NCBI GenBank assembly: GCA_013812995.1
Contig: JACCSL010000545.1
Location: 1 to 7,369 of the forward strand
DNA from: Ardenticatenales bacterium
GTDB taxonomy: Bacteria; Chloroflexota; Anaerolineae; Ardenticatenales; Ardenticatenaceae
Direction: 5' to 3'
Length of the DNA: 7,369 bases
The position numbers were made by a program, and so were the translations under genes. The notes beneath the pieces were generated by a model. The model saw only the letters and a program-made list of their open reading frames with translations, did not search any database and was not told where the DNA came from. This document shows, piece after piece, positions 5,829 to 7,369 of the stretch. Position 1 is the first letter of the stretch, and the number at the start of each line of letters is the position of its first letter.

Positions 5829-6923
5829 ATGACCAAAGCTGGTCTTTTTTTGCTGGGACTTTTACTCTTCGTGAGCGGCTGTGCGGGGCAGGCGGCACCA
5901 ACGGAACCGCCCGGTGTCGTGAACGCTTTCACCGGAAACTGTGGAACTGTGACAGGGCCACTGCGCCTCTCCATGTGGGCCGACGAGGCAGTGCCGGAGG
6001 TGCTGGCGGCGTTCGAGCAGCGCTATGGCATCAAGGTGACACATGACACCTATAGCTCCAACGAGGAGTTGATTGAGCGGCTAGAACAGGGAGCCCGCTA
6101 TGATCTAGTGTTCCCCTCCGATTACGCAGTGCAGATTCTGGTCGAGCAGGAGAGGCTGGAACCGCTGGCGCTGGAGAATATTCCCAACCGGAAGTATGTA
6201 ACGAACCAGTTGGCCTACTACTATGACCCCCTGAATCGTTACTCGCTACCCTTCCAGTGGGGTACCAGCGGCATCGCCTACAACTCGACCTATATCAAGA
6301 CGCCGCCTACCTCATGGGCCATGATGTTCGACCCGGCCTTTCTGGAGGCCCACAACCAGAAGATCACGATGCTGGACGACAAGCGCGAGGTCATTGGCGC
6401 GGCGCTGCTGGCGATGGGGTATTCCGTCAATGACGCTGACCCCAACCATCTACAGGAGGCGCAGGCGCTCCTTTTGACCCAGCAACCCAGGCTAAACGGC
6501 TATGATACGGAACAGGTGGCGGAGCGGCTGGTCAGTGAGGAGATCTACCTGGCGCACAGTTGGAGTGGGATGGCGGCGCTCGCGGCGAGCGAGAACGCCG
6601 CCATCCGCTATGTCATCCCCGAGGAAGGCGGGGTGATCTGGGTGGACAACATGGTGATTCCTAAGGGGGCCACCGCCAAGTGTACCGCCGAACTGTTTAT
6701 GAACTTTGTGCTGGACCCGCCCGTGGCCGCGCAGATTTCCTCGCATACCTTCTACAACTCCCCTGTGCCTGGTGCGGAGCCTCTGCTGGACCCCGCCACG
6801 CTTGAGGTGCTCAACCGGGGCTTTCTGCTGGACGATTCGGTAATAGGGCGGCTAGAATGGATCGAGTATGCTGAGGGAGCCGAGCGCTTCACCGAGCTTT
6901 GGGAGGCGGTACGTCAGCCCTAG
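5829..6923 (+). CDS. PotD-like extracellular polyamine/solute-binding lipoprotein (SBP family 1)
   Basis: This 364-residue lipoprotein is the substrate-capture part of an ABC importer, probably for spermidine or putrescine. The signal peptide ends in lipobox VSGC (Cys18). The mature part follows the PotD/PotF pattern: LSMWADEAVPEVL (47-59), SNEELIERL (77-85), YDLVFPSDYAVQIL (91-104), PFQWGTSGIAYN (141-152), LDDKREVIGAALLAMG (182-197), SWSG (244-247) and WVDNMVIPKG (271-280). Residues equivalent to known PotD polyamine ligands seem to be kept: Trp50, Glu53, Ser97, Tyr99, Asp184, Glu187, Trp245, Trp271 and Asp273. Start 5829 gives a standard lipoprotein signal and fits the promoter at 5760-5789; the ATG at 5745 would add 28 non-signal residues. 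No permease or ATPase gene is present here: the upstream gene is divergent and the downstream gene convergent. The potABC partners must be elsewhere. The SBP assignment is firm, polyamine specificity likely, and the symbol potD is withheld because the gene stands alone. Confidence 0.92.
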   Translation: MTKAGLFLLGLLLFVSGCAGQAAPTEPPGVVNAFTGNCGTVTGPLRLSMWADEAVPEVLAAFEQRYGIKVTHDTYSSNEELIERLEQGARYDLVFPSDYAVQILVEQERLEPLALENIPNRKYVTNQLAYYYDPLNRYSLPFQWGTSGIAYNSTYIKTPPTSWAMMFDPAFLEAHNQKITMLDDKREVIGAALLAMGYSVNDADPNHLQEAQALLLTQQPRLNGYDTEQVAERLVSEEIYLAHSWSGMAALAASENAAIRYVIPEEGGVIWVDNMVIPKGATAKCTAELFMNFVLDPPVAAQISSHTFYNSPVPGAEPLLDPATLEVLNRGFLLDDSVIGRLEWIEYAEGAERFTELWEAVRQP

Positions 6924-7369
6924 GCAATGACGATCTGCCCGCAGTAGTCGCAGCGATCTACGCCGAGCGGCAGGGAGCCGCCGCAGTGGGGGCAGGCCAT
7001 CGTCTCGGGCTTGATGGACGCACCACTCTTGACGAGGGCCGCGTTGGTATCGGCCAGGTCATGGCGAAGCTGCTTGAGCCGCGCCAGGTAGGCGTCGGGC
7101 GTCATCTCGCCATCCCGCCGCAGCCGCTCCACATCGGCGATGCTCTCGTGCAACATGCGGCGGCGTGCCATGAGCCCCTCCACGCTCTGATCCTCGGCGG
7201 CGACGCGCAGCGTGGGCCGTGTGGGCATCGTGGCCAGATACCAGGCCAGCCCGGCAATGAGCAGCGAGGCGAGCGCACCGCCTAGCAGCGGGTTGTACCA
7301 CACCGGCGCGGTGACCTGCGCGAGCGAGAGCAGCCGCACGTCGCTCCCATCTGCCACGACAATCTGATC
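6920..7369 (-). CDS. Membrane-anchored zinc-ribbon protein, C-terminal part (5' end beyond window)
   Basis: No specific family is recognised. The frame ends at TAG 6922-6920 and is open to the window edge. A GTG at 7357 could be a start, but four further in-frame codons upstream (DQIV) run off the window and no ribosome site can be checked, so the gene probably begins outside. Counting from the GTG, the visible part has a short hydrophilic stretch, a transmembrane helix at about 24-45 (GGALASLLIAGLAWYLA), basic residues just after it (cytoplasmic C-terminus by the positive-inside rule), and a probable coiled coil at about 58-108 (ARRRMLHESIADVERLRRDG). A zinc ribbon follows with Cys122, Cys125, Cys136 and Cys139 (CPHCGG, CDYCG). 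The helix, coiled coil and zinc-ribbon layout is common in uncharacterised bacterial membrane proteins and in some cytochrome-biogenesis-like accessory proteins. Its stop codon overlaps that of the convergent PotD-like gene. Confidence 0.8.
   Translation of the reverse strand, partial: DQIVVADGSDVRLLSLAQVTAPVWYNPLLGGALASLLIAGLAWYLATMPTRPTLRVAAEDQSVEGLMARRRMLHESIADVERLRRDGEMTPDAYLARLKQLRHDLADTNAALVKSGASIKPETMACPHCGGSLPLGVDRCDYCGQIVIA

Overview
The window is a GC-rich bacterial segment devoted almost entirely to exported proteins: two paralogous subtilisin-type (S8) proteases, a TolB-like beta-propeller lipoprotein, a polyamine-type solute-binding lipoprotein, and the C-terminal part of a membrane-anchored zinc-ribbon protein. 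Lipobox signal peptides, Thr-Pro and Pro-Glu surface linkers, an S-layer homology (SLH) anchor and PD40-type propellers together suggest a Chloroflexota-like bacterium. This is inference from protein style; no rRNA or other marker gene is present.

Layout. From the right-hand side of the minus strand: the SLH-anchored S8 protease (5665 to 3194) ends at a hairpin terminator (3128-3158). Next is the propeller lipoprotein (2998 to 1757), ending at a 34-bp perfect-palindrome terminator (1709-1742). Last is a second S8 protease (1634 to beyond base 1, truncated by the window edge). The gaps between these genes (122 and 195 bp) hold terminators and candidate control sites, so the three genes look like separate transcription units rather than one operon. 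On the plus strand, a PotD-like lipoprotein (5829-6923) is divergent from the SLH protease, with a good sigma70-like promoter in the shared 163-bp gap. It converges on the zinc-ribbon protein (minus, 6920 to beyond 7369), and the two stop codons overlap in one CTAG. No stretch longer than 300 bp lacks a gene.

How the genes fit together. The two proteases share signal peptide, prodomain and catalytic core, and even their upstream region: two blocks with identical 13-bp spacing. They differ in what follows the catalytic domain. One has a beta-rich module plus three SLH repeats; the other has a Thr-Pro linker leading into what looks like the start of a second subtilase-like domain. This reads as tandem duplication followed by divergence in surface attachment. 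The propeller lipoprotein between them may act with them at the cell surface, but only its position suggests so. The polyamine-binding protein has no permease or ATPase genes beside it here.

The most unusual items are the putative second Asp-box domain in the truncated protease, the shared promoter/leader of the paralogs (overlapping a terminator in one copy), and a four-unit 11-bp-periodic GTC array upstream of the propeller lipoprotein that resembles an OmpR/PhoB-type operator.
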